64,000 bases of DNA, from contig CM064512.1 of NCBI GenBank assembly GCA_032716605.1, positions 30,021,038-30,085,037 of the forward strand. Reading direction: 5' to 3'. Below are positions 21,601-33,596 of this stretch, piece after piece (the first letter of the stretch is position 1; each line of letters starts with the position of its first letter). The stretch comes from Paralithodes platypus. Lineage: Eukaryota; Arthropoda; Malacostraca; Decapoda; Lithodidae. A model generated the notes under the pieces. That model saw only the letters and a program-made list of their open reading frames with translations. It was not told the origin of the DNA and searched no databases. A program made the translations under genes and the position numbers.

Positions 21601-22943
21601 TCTTGCCAAGCGCATCATTCTTCCTTCTCTTCCCCGCGGGCGAACAGTCAACACGTGAGCCCCGCGCTCGGCTTCATTCGACATTCGCTCTATTCTAGTG
21701 AGTCTTTACTCATTTGTATATATCTGAGTTGTAGTGAACAAGGTTTAGATTAGCTAGCACGGGTTGTGTTGTTGTTTGCCCACAGGAAGTGTTAAATTAG
21801 GGTACATTGCAGGCGCTGACATGTTGTGTTCAGGACTGACGCCACTTGTGTGTTTCCTCTTGTCTCTATGCACCTTAGTTTTTGCTTTTCCTTAGCTAGG
21901 AGGCTTTCATCTTCACGAGCTGTTCTACAGTCCAGTATTTGGGCCTAGGGGCCTTGTATTTTTTCATTTTAGCAGACGCGCCAGTTCAAGGATTGTCACA
22001 CGTGGTGTGGGATCTTCTGGCGTTCGAGCCTGCTTGGAGGCCCCGTGCGGGGGCTTCATCTGCTTCGTGAAGCTCGAGGAGTTCTTCAAGAGTGAGTTTC
22101 ATCCTACGTGAAGATTCGTTACCTCGTGACAAGCCTTTAGGGACTCTGTTTTGTTAGGGGTATTTGTCTTTTTCTCTAATATGTGATTTATTATGTGCCC
22201 CCCTTTTCTTGTGCTCCCCGATTGTTAGTGTTGCCACTTTCCGGGAAGTCAAGGAGACGTCCTTACTTCAGGGCTTTTGTCTGGGAGGAGTGGTTTTCGC
22301 TCTGGCCGGTGCCCGCTGCCGAGTGTTTTCCTGTTGTTGACCCGCCGGACCTTAGTACTGCGGCCTGAGGTCTTAGGCCGGCGTGCCGGCGTGTGGTCTT
22401 TCCCTGTTTTTCCCTGTTCTTGTGCTGTTTGAGGTAGTGTGCCGCTACCCCTCCTTACGGCGGTCCTGCATGGCCGGCGGAAGGAGACGTATCTTTCCGA
22501 TATGGTTTCGGCGAGCCTGTTGGCCTTCCAGTTTACCCCATCAGGCGGCGGCTCAGTGTGTAGACTTACCGGCGGCTGCTAGCGATTGTAAGTAATAGCA
22601 CGCAGATAACCTCTGAGTCTTTGGCTTATGAACCTATGACCCATGTCACAAGTAGGCAACCCGACGTGAAGCCTCTCCTCATGATTGAAAAGGGCTTGAG
22701 GAGGGAGACTTTCACAACCTCTTAGGGGTCAGGAAAAGGGTTGAGGCAGTGGCCTACCCTTTTCTCTAGCTCTGGGAGTATAGGATGTTAAAACCTTTCA
22801 GGTTATCCTTATGAGCATTGATTCCTGGAAAATTTCAATTTCCAGATCCCGTCTACATTTCGGACAACTACGGATGAGCCGTTCCCGCCGGGGAGGGGAG
22901 TCTCTGTAATCATACCTTTGCTTTCAATTTGCTCTATGCCGAC
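21601..22943. other. GC-rich stretch upstream of the gag-like frame
   Basis: Markedly richer in G+C than its surroundings, with a GGCCCC-GTGC-GGGGCC hairpin near 22043. It may be the leader or LTR of the retroelement whose gag-like frame starts at 22944. No terminal repeat was found to prove this, and frames of about 60-70 codons have no domain. Confidence 0.35.
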
Positions 22944-24739
22944 ATGCCTTCTCGTACCGGTAGCAGCGCACAGGCTGTGTATACGGTGTGTAAACTTGTT
23001 TAGACAGATCCTCTTTTTTATGGACATCTCACAAATGCCCAGTATGTTCTGGCTTGTTTGAGGAATGGGTGGCAAGCCAAGATATGTCCTGCTTATTAAC
23101 CCTCTCACATCCTTATAACAAAGAGGTTGCCAGATTAGCAATAAGAAATAGATTACTCTCACTCTTATAATTACCTCTCTGAAATTAGTTTTCTGCCCAC
23201 AGCTAACTCAAAGACAACTGCAGATGTTGAAGTAAATAAACTAAAGGTTTATAAATACCCCGGACAGTAACAAACACTTTAAAGTATCCCTAATTGGCTC
23301 AAAAATTGCGTCAGGACGTGAGAGGGTTAACTTTAATTGAAATAAAGAACAAATTTGCAGCTTACGCTTCTAGAGTAGCTGACGTAGAGTAATTTTGCGA
23401 TAACGCGGAATTACTGAGGGTGGTTAAATTATATTCTTTTGACAAAGTCTCAGTCTCTCAGACATAAACCCCCCCGGTACCAGTCATGAATCTTGCTTCT
23501 CCCCAATCTTCTACGACCTCCACACAGAGCTCCCTCCCCGCTCCAAGAGGAGTCGCTCAGAGTCGCCGGAATGCATCTATCCAACCCAGCCGGGAACACC
23601 TGAGGCCCGTGGTCAGAGGTCTTCCAGCCTGGAATTCCTACCAGACAAAATACGAAAACTATCTAGCCCCCTGCGTAGGGAGGGAGTAGCAATACATAGT
23701 CTTAACTCTAGCTCCCAAATGTGCGAAGCCGAGGCGCAGCCAGTAGCATCGACGTCCGCCTCGGAGACGCCGGAGGTTTTCCCCGGTCTCATCGAGGCGG
23801 ATGCCGCGTGATCACAGTCTGCGATGAGGGTTAGAAAGTCAGTGAAGGTTAGGCTCCAAGTTAAAAAAAAAAAAGTTACTTTACGAATAACAGACTGGGG
23901 CGAGAGTCTTCTCTGACGCCGGAGACCCAGAGTTCTAATGCCAATGAAAGTTATAATCTGCATACAGGAGTTGTAAAAACAAGAGTACCTCATTCTTTTA
24001 CCACCACACAGGCGGCCACGACAAAAGGGTCTTACGCCGACGTAGGCCAAAGTCCGAAGCGACAGACCGTTCAGCCGGCCCATAAGAACGCAGTCCCAAG
24101 AGACACAGTTCTTCATCCTTCTAAGGTAATAAGTAAGCCGCCGGGGTCACAAGACCAAAAGTCTCCGGCGAATAGCCCGAGCATGGCATCTCAAACTAGT
24201 AGTAGTCAGGTACTAGACACAAACTCCTGGATACAAGGTGAGGGGCAACAGTTGAGTGAGAAAAGGCCAAAGTCTCTCAAATGGCCTAAACCTCCATGTT
24301 TTACTTCCAAACAATTGGATGATTTATTGCATAGGGTGATCCAACAATGTGCCATAAGACGCCACGAAGTCCCTCCACAAGCAGCGGGACCTCCGCCGGT
24401 AAATTCTGTGCTCTCCCTCTCAAAAGATAGCGAGGTTTTGCTTAATACCTCTGTTTCCACAGCTGGGTCATTGCCAGAACAAGTGTCCATCCGCCCTTTG
24501 TCTCCTGCCAAAATTAATGTTATAAAGGAACCCGATATTATCGTGGTTCCGACGTCTTCTAACGTAGCTTTCCCCGCCGCCGGTAAGCAGGGCCAAGGCT
24601 TACCGTTGGACAATCAGTTGCGATCCCGTAAAGGAAGTGATCCACTATCAACGCGAAATGTTTCTAGTAGTTCTTTACACAAAGATAAGCTCGTCTCTGA
24701 CACTTATAATGTCTTCCGGGGGAAGGAAGGACACTAGTT
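22944..24739 (+). pseudogene. Degenerate gag-like ORF of an unassigned retroelement
   Basis: From an ATG at 22944 (MPSRTGSSAQAVYTVCKL), one frameshift leads into a Cys-rich stretch (SHKCPVCSGLFEEWVASQDM). Coding continues across the TTAA MITE at 23096-23330 in the same frame (next residues LIEIKNKFAAYASRVADVE, then a stop). A Ser/Pro/Arg-rich part follows (LPPRSKRSRSESPE). A 291-codon frame is then open from 23865 to 24737, with KGSYADVGQSPKRQ and a Ser-rich C-terminal end. The Cys pattern recalls gag proteins of DIRS-like or other retroelements, but the assignment is tentative. No RT is seen downstream; the frame ends 30 bp before a (TA)n tract. Confidence 0.45.
23096..23330. mobile_element. 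TTAA-flanked MITE, type C (235 bp)
   Basis: Left TTAACCCTCTCACATCCT and right GGACGTGAGAGGGTTAA are inverted copies with one mismatch. It interrupts the gag-like frame, which continues in phase when it and one TTAA are skipped. Confidence 0.8.
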
Positions 24740-25761
24740 CTGGCTCATGGCCAAGGAATATATATACCGGGTATATATATATATATATATATATTTATTT
24801 ATGCCTCCTTTACTTTTCCAAGTCAGCAGTAACTTATAAGTATTTATTATTTCATTATTTTATGACATTTGTTGTCCTATTCTCTTGTACCGACCTTGTG
24901 CTTGTTCCCCGCTTGATATTTAGTCGTGGCACCTACTAAGTGGGGATAAAGATGAAAACTATAAATCAAGTAATTATGTTCGAGAAAAAAATAAAAATTA
25001 AAAAAATACACAACCCCCCTGGGCCTGAACTGTCATTACTTGTTTTATGTTACGGCTTTGGCCGTTGGATGTATTTCACAAACTAAGTACCGGTAGTTAT
25101 CACCTCTCATGGAAATGTTACAGAAAGTGTTAACTCCGAGAGCCTCCCGGAATCCAGCTGGGCTAAAACAACAGTCCCTGGCTTCTGTAATGCAGGTACA
25201 GATGGCTAAAAGAGTTCCCATAGGCACTGTTCATCACGCAACGAATGAACTGTACATTTAATATTGATATTATATATTTTTCGTAGTAGGTGGTTTGGTC
25301 TATATTGTTTGTGTGTAATACTATGATAAACAGTCATCCTCAACACAGGCAGACAGAAGAGCCATGTACATGTGGGTTTAGGGAACCAGTGTCTTGAACC
25401 AACAGTACCAAATTGTTTGCAACCAATTTTTGTAGTGGCTTTTTTTAATAAACTTGAGGCTGGAGGTTGGCGAGATAACGGTGAAAGCACTAGCTGCCCG
25501 GCCAACATTATATTTTATACACCAGAGATGTGTCAGTTAATACACTTAGTCACTTACATACAGTTCCAGCTAATACAAACATTGTTTTATGTATACTAGT
25601 TTCGTTCTTCTGAGTGTAGACATGACAACCATAATAATATATTTTAGTCTAACAAATCGATTAGTAATATCTGTTCTTGTGCATGTAATTTATATGTGCA
25701 TGTACAGTTACCCACATAAAACGTGTTCCTCGTCGTGATTTTACGTATGCAAGTAAAATAG

Positions 25762-25858
25762 TATGAATGAATTGTGAGTGTGGTTTCTTCTAATTATCAG
25801 TTGATTAACCACACGAGTTAACCACTGCATAAGAAACTACACTCGTAATTCAATCATG
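25762..25858. repeat. Inverted repeat, about 28-bp arms
   Basis: GAATTGTGAGTGTGGTTTCTT at 25769 is complementary, with a few mismatches, to AAGAAACTACACTCGTAATTC ending near 25851. The spacer is about 40 bp. Probably a small foldback or MITE relic. Confidence 0.55.
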
Positions 25859-26026
25859 CGCCTTATATTTCTATGCATATGAGGAGCATAACTTACGTGA
25901 GCAATTGTACATCCAAGTAAGAATTATAAAAGTTGCCTAGCAACAGCTGAATCAGGTGATGGCTATATACAACATGCACCTATTAAGAGGCTATCACACT
26001 TGTCATTATTTCCGTGGTTTTTCGTG

Positions 26027-26102
26027 TCATTTCCGTGGTCTTGTCGACAATCCACGCTGTCTCAAAACAAGTTGATAGATTGTCGTTTAAACACGGAAAT
26101 GA
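26027..26102. repeat. Nested hairpin
   Basis: Outer arms TCATTTCCGTG / CACGGAAATGA (11 bp, perfect) enclose inner arms CGACAATC / GATTGTCG (8 bp, perfect). A third near-copy, TCATTATTTCCGTGG, precedes it at 26002. Confidence 0.6.
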
Positions 26103-26156
26103 TCAGAGCAACAACAGCTTAGTCAACATTATATTTGGTTATATAATGCACCATCA

Positions 26157-26500
26157 ATAATGTCTGTCAGATGTGGCAATATGGTGGTAATGTCAACCTG
26201 CTGTTGCAATTTAGTAGTAATGTCTGCCAGATGTTAAAAGGTGGTATTAATGTCTGCCAGATATTGAAATATGTACTAATGTTTGCCGAATGTTATATTA
26301 CAGTATGCTTGTCCGCCTCATGGAAAATGGTAGTAATGTTTGACAGATGTTGGAATAAAGTAGTAGTGTCCACTAAATTGTTGAAATAAGGCAGCAATGT
26401 ATGTCTGATGTTGTAATAAGGTGGTAATGTCTGCCATATGTAGAAATCTGGCAATTGCATAGCATAATGTCATAACGTCTGCCAGATGTTCAAATATGGC
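26157..26500. repeat. Degenerate 30-bp tandem repeat, about ten units
   Basis: TAATGTCTGCCAGATGTT-type units recur every 29-31 bp (starts near 26158, 26188, 26218, 26248, 26277, 26334, 26364, 26395, 26425), with one longer unit. Each has a TAATGT start and GATGTT core. Confidence 0.75.
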
Positions 26501-27229
26501 AAAGCCATAACAATGTCATCCAAGTTTCACCTAACCTACCCTAATGTAATATAATCCAACCGACCTACATAATTATAAGAAATACAGTGCACAGAGGTGA
26601 TATGGTGTTATTGTAAGGTGTCAGTCAAACGAATCTTGATGCTTTTTTACCCAATGACATAACTAGGTTGAATATAAACAGACACAGATGCTCGGAACAG
26701 TCCTTTTAGCACTGATCCATGATCATACCATAATGGTTACTGAGTCTCCTAAGATATTTCTGGCCAGTTAACCTTCGGTAATGAGCAGCCTAAACAGGTT
26801 GTTAAAGCGGGTTAATACGGCCGGGTAGTGGTAAACAATGTCGCTGGAGGTTAAGCCAGACCTTCCATCCATTACTGTTGTGGTGGCCGAGAATACGTCA
26901 GGCCGGTTGGCTACATGGGTGAGCGAGCAAGATTTTCGCCTCATTGAAATTATGATTGTTTTTAATAGTAATCTTGTAATTCAAAAATAAAAACATCAGA
27001 ACAAGCCATGCAAAACCACACACCCGTCATGTCACTATCGTGATTACTAAGCTTTAACTTAATAGTAATACTGGAATATACTTAATAATTTGAGGTAGTT
27101 ATATAAAATTATCTAATTGTATAATAATATAAACGATAATCGGCTGTTAGGTAAAATACTTCTTACACTGTTAATAATGACATACTATATAGTACAATTA
27201 TTATATATACTGTAATTGTGTTTAAGTGT
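26501..27229. other. No gene recognised
   Basis: AT-rich. One GGCCGGGTAGTGG near 26820 resembles the interior of MITE D, but no bounded copy is visible. Confidence 0.4.
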
Positions 27230-28427
27230 GTGGGGAAATGTTGAGGTATGGTGGGGAGATAGTGATCGAATGGGTATGAAAAATGTGCAAACTAGCATGG
27301 GAGAAGGGGAATGCACCCGATGACTGGAAGACTGGCATAATAGTCACCCTATATAAGGGCAAAGGGGAGAGAGGAGTGTTTGGTAACCACCGAGGAATAT
27401 GTCTTCTAAGCGTAGTAGGGAAGGTGTACAGTAGGGTAGTGATTGAGAGAATGAGAGTGAGAACGGAGAAATGGATAGGCGACGAGCAGGGAGGTTTTAG
27501 GAAGGGAAGAGGATGTGTAGATCAGATTCTTACCCTGAATTTTGTTGGGAGAAATATCTGGAGAAGCAACAAAAGGTGTATGTTGCCTTTATGGACTTGG
27601 AGAAGGCCTATGACAGAGTGGATAGAGAAGGCATGTGGAAAGTACTTAGAATATACGGAGTAGATGGCAAGTTGCTGAAAGCAGTGAAGAGCATGTATGA
27701 GGGTGCAAAGGCGGCAGTACGTGTGGAGAACGAGCAGAGCGAGTTCTTTGACCTGATTGTTGGGTTGAAAAAGGGGTGTGTGATGTCTCCGTGGTTGTTT
27801 ACTGTATATATGGATGGAGTCATGAAAGAAATACTTGGAAGAGCAGTGGATGTTGGTGTATCGCTGAAAAGGGAGGGAAATGAATGGAAGCTGCCCATAC
27901 TTCTGTTTGCGGATGATACAGTTCTGATGAGCGATAATGAATGGGAGCTGCAGGGTTTGGTAAATGAGTTTGGAACAGTGTGCGAAAAACGGAATTTGAA
28001 GGTAAATGCGGGGAAGAGCAAGGTTATGGTCTTCGAAAGGGGTGAAGTCACAAAGTGTGAGGTGAAGTTGAACGGTCAGGCTATGGAGATCGTCAGCTCT
28101 TTTAAGTATCTGGGCAGTGTGTTGAGTAAAGATGGGACTGTGGATGAGGAGGTGCGGGAGAGGGTGCAACAGGGGAAGAGGGTTGTAGGAACGTTGAAAG
28201 CAGTAACAAGTAATAGGGTGGTCAGTATGGAAGTGAAGAAGTCCTTGCATGACAGTGTGGTAATCCCGACACTGACTTACGGAAGCGAAGCATGGACGTT
28301 GGTTGAGAGATTCAGACCAAGAGTGAGAGCAGTGGAAATGAATTACTTAAGAAGTGCGTGCGGAGTTACATGGAGGGATAGACAGACTAATGAGGAAGTA
28401 AGAAGGAGGTGTGATGTGGAGGTATAA
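27230..28427 (+). pseudogene. 5'-truncated LINE reverse transcriptase
   Basis: A plus-strand RT of a non-LTR element lacking its endonuclease. First frame: APDDWKTGIIVTLYKGKG, NHRGICLLSVVGKVYSRVV, EQGGFRKGRGCVDQI. After a shift near 27545 the 304-codon frame (27513-28427) carries motif A VAFMDLEKAYDRVDR, GLKKGCVMSPWLFTVYMDGV and motif C FADDTVLM, both catalytic motifs intact. The C-terminal domain follows (LNVKAGKSKVMVFER-type, then IPTLTYGSEAWTL). It stops at RRCDVEV, with a (GATA)n tail at 28439-28456. I do not name the clade: RTE, R1 and I-type elements share this pattern. A fragment of the same family lies at 45165-45440. Confidence 0.85.
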
Positions 28428-28438
28428 TGTGCTGGCAA

Positions 28439-28456
28439 TAGATAGATAGATAGAAG
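28439..28456. repeat. (GATA)n tail of the LINE
   Basis: Short GATA repeats directly after the LINE coding end, probably its 3' tail. Confidence 0.6.
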
Positions 28457-28970
28457 AATATATCCATAGTAAAGTTACCTATATGATAATACAGTGTATC
28501 CATCAATTAATCTTGTTAGGACTGCACAGTTTCCGAAACATTAATAATTCCTTGTAACCTTCTCTTTCTCTCTCATTCTGTTTCTCTTTCTCTGGCATGC
28601 GGAGGGAAGCCGATTAATTCAAAAGTGGTGTTTGGATAAGATATCTTGTGTTTCAGCAAAACAGACACAACATTTACATAGCAGTTAGTTGGGTTTTCAC
28701 TGCAACTTTCACAAACATGTCACAGAAAGGAGAAGGATCAGTTGGGAAGGCTTAGTGTTTTGAAACATACATTAAAATGTTTCATTTACAAGGGACTTCT
28801 GAATTTCCAAAGCACTACTACCCGATCCCTCAACTTCACCTCCATCCCTTGGAACCAATAGGATTATTTCCAAGAGGGTAACTGAAGTAAGTAAGGTTGA
28901 GGAGGGCGATCACGTCCTACATAATATTCAGCTATATAAGGCAATGCATTAAAGACAAATCAAATAGTTA

Positions 28971-29184
28971 TTAACCCCCTTCTCTACCGGCAACATCCTA
29001 TTAGATATATTCTAGCTATATTAAAACGATGTTGTGTAATTTAAGGAGGATCTGTGGTAGTAAAAAGGGTTAAACAAAATAGTTCGAAGCTTTTTAATTG
29101 CTAGAGGCCCTTTGTAAACTTAATTAAATCGTCTATTAGTGACCAGAATAGGTAGTTGTACGTCACCGGTACTGAAAGGGTTAA
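28971..29184. mobile_element. TTAA-flanked MITE, type B, copy 1
   Basis: Left TTAACCCCCTTCTCTACCGG and right CACCGGTACTGAAAGGGTTAA are inverted relatives. An internal AGGGTTAA (29066-29072) divides it into two units of about 100 bp, each bounded by TTAA. Confidence 0.75.
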
Positions 29185-29604
29185 CATTAAAAGCCCAGAC
29201 CTAATTGATACCATGGTAAAAGCACAGGGGAGTAACATCTGCTTGTTGTATAGTTAAAGTTTACCCATTGTTGACGCTTGAGTTTGGAATTCCAAGCAAC
29301 AAAAGAAGTTTTGCTAGAAGCATCTCTCATCTTTACAACGGTGTTTTTTTGACAAGCAAATCAACAGCGACAAAATTGTGTGTGTCGCGCTGAATGCTTT
29401 GGTCTTTTCAATCACAAGGTCCAAGACTTCGTGGCAATAGACACATTTATTAGAACCATTTTTCTTGTTCAGCTCACAGGTGTTATTGGTGGCAGACAAA
29501 TTATATATAATATCTAATACACGTTGCGTTGTAGTTATGATATTTTTTTCATCTGAAGTTAAGTATATTATTCACTTGATCATCATATTTAATGGGTGAT
29601 ATGC

Positions 29605-29705
29605 TTAACCCCTTCTATACAGGCAATATATTTATATTTCATTCTAGCTATATTTAGACGATTTTCTGCAGTTTAGAAAGGATCAGTGGTAGTAAAAGTA
29701 ATTAA
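29605..29705. mobile_element. TTAA-flanked MITE, type B, short copy
   Basis: A 101-bp unit from TTAACCCCTTCTATACAGG to GGTAGTAAAAGTAATTAA. It matches the left half of copy 1 and, in reverse, the right half of 45543-45762. Confidence 0.65.
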
Positions 29706-29725
29706 GTGTAATCATTTGAAGCATG

Positions 29726-29964
29726 TTAACCCCTTCAGTACCGGCAATGTCCTTTTAACTTTATTCTGGCTATTAGAAACAAGTTTATTCAGTTTAATAA
29801 GAGCCTCCAGCAATGATCAGGCTTCGAACTATATCACATAACCATTTATACTACAATAGATCTTTCTTAAACTGCACAGAATCGTCTAAATATAGAGATA
29901 ATCAAATCGTCTAATAGTAGCCAGAATGAAGTTAAAAGGACGGCACCGGTACTGAAAGAGTTAA
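29726..29964. mobile_element. TTAA-flanked MITE, type B, copy 2
   Basis: Left TTAACCCCTTCAGTACCGG and right CACCGGTACTGAAAGAGTTAA. Arm similarity extends about 55 bp (TTCTGGCTATTAGA against TCTAATAGTAGCCAGAA). 239 bp, non-coding. Confidence 0.8.
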
Positions 29965-30019
29965 GTGGTCTTACTGATGAGATGACTAATATCCAGAGTT
30001 CAAATACAGATTTTTTAGA

Positions 30020-30790
30020 AACAGATATTATAGAGATTGACTTTGTCCTGACGTAAGGGGAGATTTATATTTTGTGTTCTCTGTGGATGAGGGAGACACA
30101 AGACAAAACTGCCTGTGACGAGTACCTCCCCCATAGTTGGAAGTGATAAGGCCAAAATCAAGAAATGTTCGAGCGAAAATGTCTGGACACACGGAGTTTG
30201 AAGCAATTTAAGTCATAGAATGAGGGAAAGATGAATTCAGGGAGAGTTCCCGAGCTCAGATGATGAATAGAAAAAATATGGGGAGTATCGTTTCACTCCT
30301 GAGTTGAAGAATTGCACAGAGTAGGGATTGGATTGTGTTGCAAAACGGGTACTACGTACCCTACGTAGAGGAGGTGGTATACACTGAGATAGCTCTGAGG
30401 AACACTGATTATTGCAGTAGTGTTAGAATAGCGAGTGATGCAACATTGTGGTAAAGAGAGAGAAATTGCAGGTTGTCGTTGAGTGGACGGGAGTTAATGA
30501 TAGGAAAGGCTTTCCTTTCTACTTTGTCTAGAAGTGCTCTGTGAGAGGATCCTCACCACACATGTGAACAATACTCAATACAAGGACGCACTGTGCCCCT
30601 GTACAGAGCAAGAAGCTGTGCAGGTGTAAATAACCCCTTGAGGTTGTTCAGCACACCCAGCTTCTAGGAGGCCACCCTAGCAAGAGTGATAATATGGTCC
30701 TGCCAAGAGAGAGCAGAAGACAAAGAGACATCGATAATACAGAGAGATGAAGATTAATCTGTTTTGTATTTACTTGTATATTTTGTATTT
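30020..30790 (-). pseudogene. I/Jockey-like LINE, 3' fragment
   Basis: The minus strand matches the 3' part of the LINE at 39815-41460: LLALYRGTVRPCIEYCSHVWGGSSH, VERKAFPIINSRP and the VYTTSST region, then the untranslated tail with GGCAGTTTTGTCTTGTGTCTCC. Several stops. The right end, near 30790, is where the RT fragment begins. Confidence 0.75.
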
Positions 30791-31865
30791 GTAGTTTCCT
30801 CCCAAGATCTTCATTAAGCTTACACAATACCCCCAAAACCTTCTTGTTGATACATGTGTACCCTTTTCGGTATAACCATGTGTAACACGCATATCACACT
30901 CAAATATATATGCAAGTAAACTAGACTCAATCATTTAATATGCCCACCTTTTGTTCCATCAGCATTATATGAAGGACTGAAAGTATCAATATATGTATGT
31001 ATTATAACCCAGAATATGTAATCCATTATAACCCATTAACCCTTTAGTAAACCACATATATCACTACACATTAAATATTCACTAAGGCAATCTCATCACA
31101 GAGATATAACTATATAAAGTGTTTATACTTACAAAGTATCATCAACTCAATGTAAACATATCTACTCTTAGACACCACAAAATGCTAGTTTAAGCACCAC
31201 AGAGTGCCACTGCTATGCATACAAAGTCAACACAGAGCGTCAACAATACACAACTCAAGTCAACACATAACCCAGTTAATGAAAGGTGTGTCAGCAAACA
31301 CACCCTACCTCTAGCATAAGAGATATATTAACACTCACTTCACTCCACACCTTGGGTAAGACAAGATACTCTGCCCTAAGACTACTCTATCATTCACTTT
31401 GGTTAGGACCAGACACTCTGCCCTAAGACACTTCACTCTACACCAGACACTGACACAGGGAAGGTTACTCCATATATCCTCTCCTGCTAGTCAACCCCTT
31501 CCCCTTCACTTAATTCTGGATAGACTAAGATTGACACATAATCTAAGTCAGAGACTTTTAGCAACACTTACCTTTAAGTCTATTTATCCTTATCAATAAC
31601 TCCAATATATAACCACTTAGGAGTCTTATATAACTGTTCTATTATTAAAGCTAAATATATAACCATCTTTATTTACTCCTTATTGATATTGAATAACCCC
31701 TGAAACTTACGCACTCTACACATGTCCTGACCAAAGGCCGGTTCCTCCTACATTATAGGCTCGCCAAGAGCTTGCCAATAAATACAAATGAGACCTAAAC
31801 GGCGAGCTGTGTGTAGTGAACACCACAGTTCTGGGCGGCAATATTAGGCTCCATCCCTGCCTATA
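30791..31865. other. No gene recognised
   Basis: AT-rich, with a few short direct repeats such as GACACTCTGCCCTAAGA (near 31412 and, degenerate, 31368). No domain. Confidence 0.4.
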
Positions 31866-32200
31866 ATTGTCATTTTACGATAAATATAGTTTTTACTTAT
31901 TCATATGCTCCTATTTTACCTCTAATATGAAGATAGTATCCTGTAGCAACAATAAAACAAGTGGGAATAACGTTTTTATGGTCAAAATCGCGAATTATAT
32001 TCGGCTGCTCCATTGATGAGTTGTGAGCCAGCAGTGATGTACACCCTCTCTCTCTGGAGCCTACAGCCACACTGAACTTCCCCTCCCTCATTCTCTCCAC
32101 TCCATACGCTCGGTAGCAACAACACCACACCCTAGAACCAGGTTGCAGATATTAGCTTTAATTGATGGGGGGGGGGGGGTATTGACACATGTGGATAAGT
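31866..32200. repeat. Second copy of the MITE-A interior
   Basis: Shares with 5700-6110 the ATATGCNCNTATTTTAC / TAATATGAA block, CAATAAAACAAG, a CCCTCTCTCTC block, a poly-G run (32167-32179) and GACACATGTG. The TTAA ends are not recognisable here, so this is a truncated or diverged relative. Confidence 0.55.
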
Positions 32201-33427
32201 GATATGAGGTATGGAGGAACAAAATAAAAATAAAGGTGAAAGCAAATCAGTGCTGCAATTAGTATTTTACAATGTAGTAATAGTCAAGATATGTTGCATT
32301 ACTGAACGTGACCGTGCTATAAATAAACCTTCTAATAATACAAATATGCAATAATTGTTTTTCTGGCGAGTAGTTGAAGCTTGCTGACAGAAAACAGCTG
32401 GGAGAGAGGGTGTGTGTTGATTGGCTATGCAGGCTCGTGACGTAAAGTATTAACGGAGACCGGGAGAATTTGAAGACAGTAAACAAACCCATATAAGTAT
32501 AGGTGGGATGATACCCTCTGTGACATTTATTCATTAATAATGGCAAACTGTGTGACTGTATGGTATAATAATCTTTCTAGGGCACCAGTGAATTATGCCA
32601 AAGCTCACTCAAAGCAATACAGTGAGAATATTTTGATGAATTTAGTTTTACTTGAAGCCAGACCAGACGTATTTTTGAGAAGCATCCTGGATTGTTGTTG
32701 ATGTGTTTATTTTATACTAGCCCTCTGGGCCAGGGCCCTCACAAGGCTAGTGTTCGGTGAGGAGGTGCAAAGTCAAGTCATGTAATTGTCAGTAGTCAGA
32801 TATCATCATAAAGTTAGGTGGCTTTCAGGAATTGTCTAATTGGAGTGATATGGCCTACATGCATTTGGTCCGAGCATCATAACCTGGTGCTAGTTTATAC
32901 CAACTACATCTTTAAGTATTCCTTTGCAGGCTTTGCTTTGGGTATTAGAACTGTTCTTAAAAATAAGTACATAATATCCTAACATACTGTACTATTATAG
33001 GGCCTAGGCCTATTTACAAACTCCAAAAAGGCCTACGTGACATATCTAGTTGAATAATCAGGTCTCCCCCAATCCATTTAGTAGGCTAGATATTAACATA
33101 ACCTAGAACTAATTTTACCATTGGGTAATGTATTTTACCCTAATTACATTTTGTAATGCTATATTAGCTCATAATGAGGTGTAAGTGTATCATGATGTTG
33201 GGTATCGAACGTTGCCATATAAGCCTATTCCTGATCCAATTTTCAGCCATCTTGGCCTGTTGGTGCATCTTTTCTACATATTTCAAAATATTGCTTTTCG
33301 CAGGCAAGTCGCACCTCCCTTACAGAATCTTCCCATGGTCATGTCTCAGCCCCAGGGTAAAGTTAACACTGATACACCAAGATTGCCCTGGGTTAGCTAA
33401 TGCTGATTAAGATGCAGTATAATTGCA
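32201..33427. other. No gene recognised
   Basis: AT-rich. A 52-codon frame from an ATG at 32540 (MANCVTVWYNNLSRAP) has no recognised domain. Confidence 0.4.
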
Positions 33428-33596
33428 CCAGGCTATCCTGGTAGAGACGCCCCACCTCCATTCCTATACTCGCAGGGGATCCATGCAACTCAAACGAATG
33501 AGTGGCTGGGGGCAGACAATCATTCGCTTGGTTTGCATGGATCCATTGTGAGGATAGGAATGTGGGAGAGGCTTCTTGGGCCAGTTTAGCCTGAGG
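33428..33596. repeat. Long imperfect hairpin, about 75-bp arms
   Basis: AGGCTATCCTGGTAGAGACG leading to GGATCCATGCAACTCAAACG on the left pairs with CTTGGTTTGCATGGATCC leading to CCAGTTTAGCCT on the right, with a loop of about 10-13 nt (GGCTGGGGGCAGA). A foldback element or a hairpin RNA precursor are both possible. Confidence 0.65.

Larger units (their letters stand above)
24740..26156. other. No gene recognised; (TA)n at 24766-24795 and two hairpins
   Basis: AT-rich. Hairpins at 25762-25858 and 26027-26102 are listed separately. No coding domain was recognised. Confidence 0.45.

Noticed and set aside
22809..23162. 117-codon minus-strand frame
   Set aside because: It is antisense to the gag-like frame and crosses the MITE end. 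The plus strand gives the conserved Cys-rich pattern.
27522..28250. 242-codon minus-strand frame
   Set aside because: Shadow of the LINE RT on the plus strand, which carries all RT motifs.
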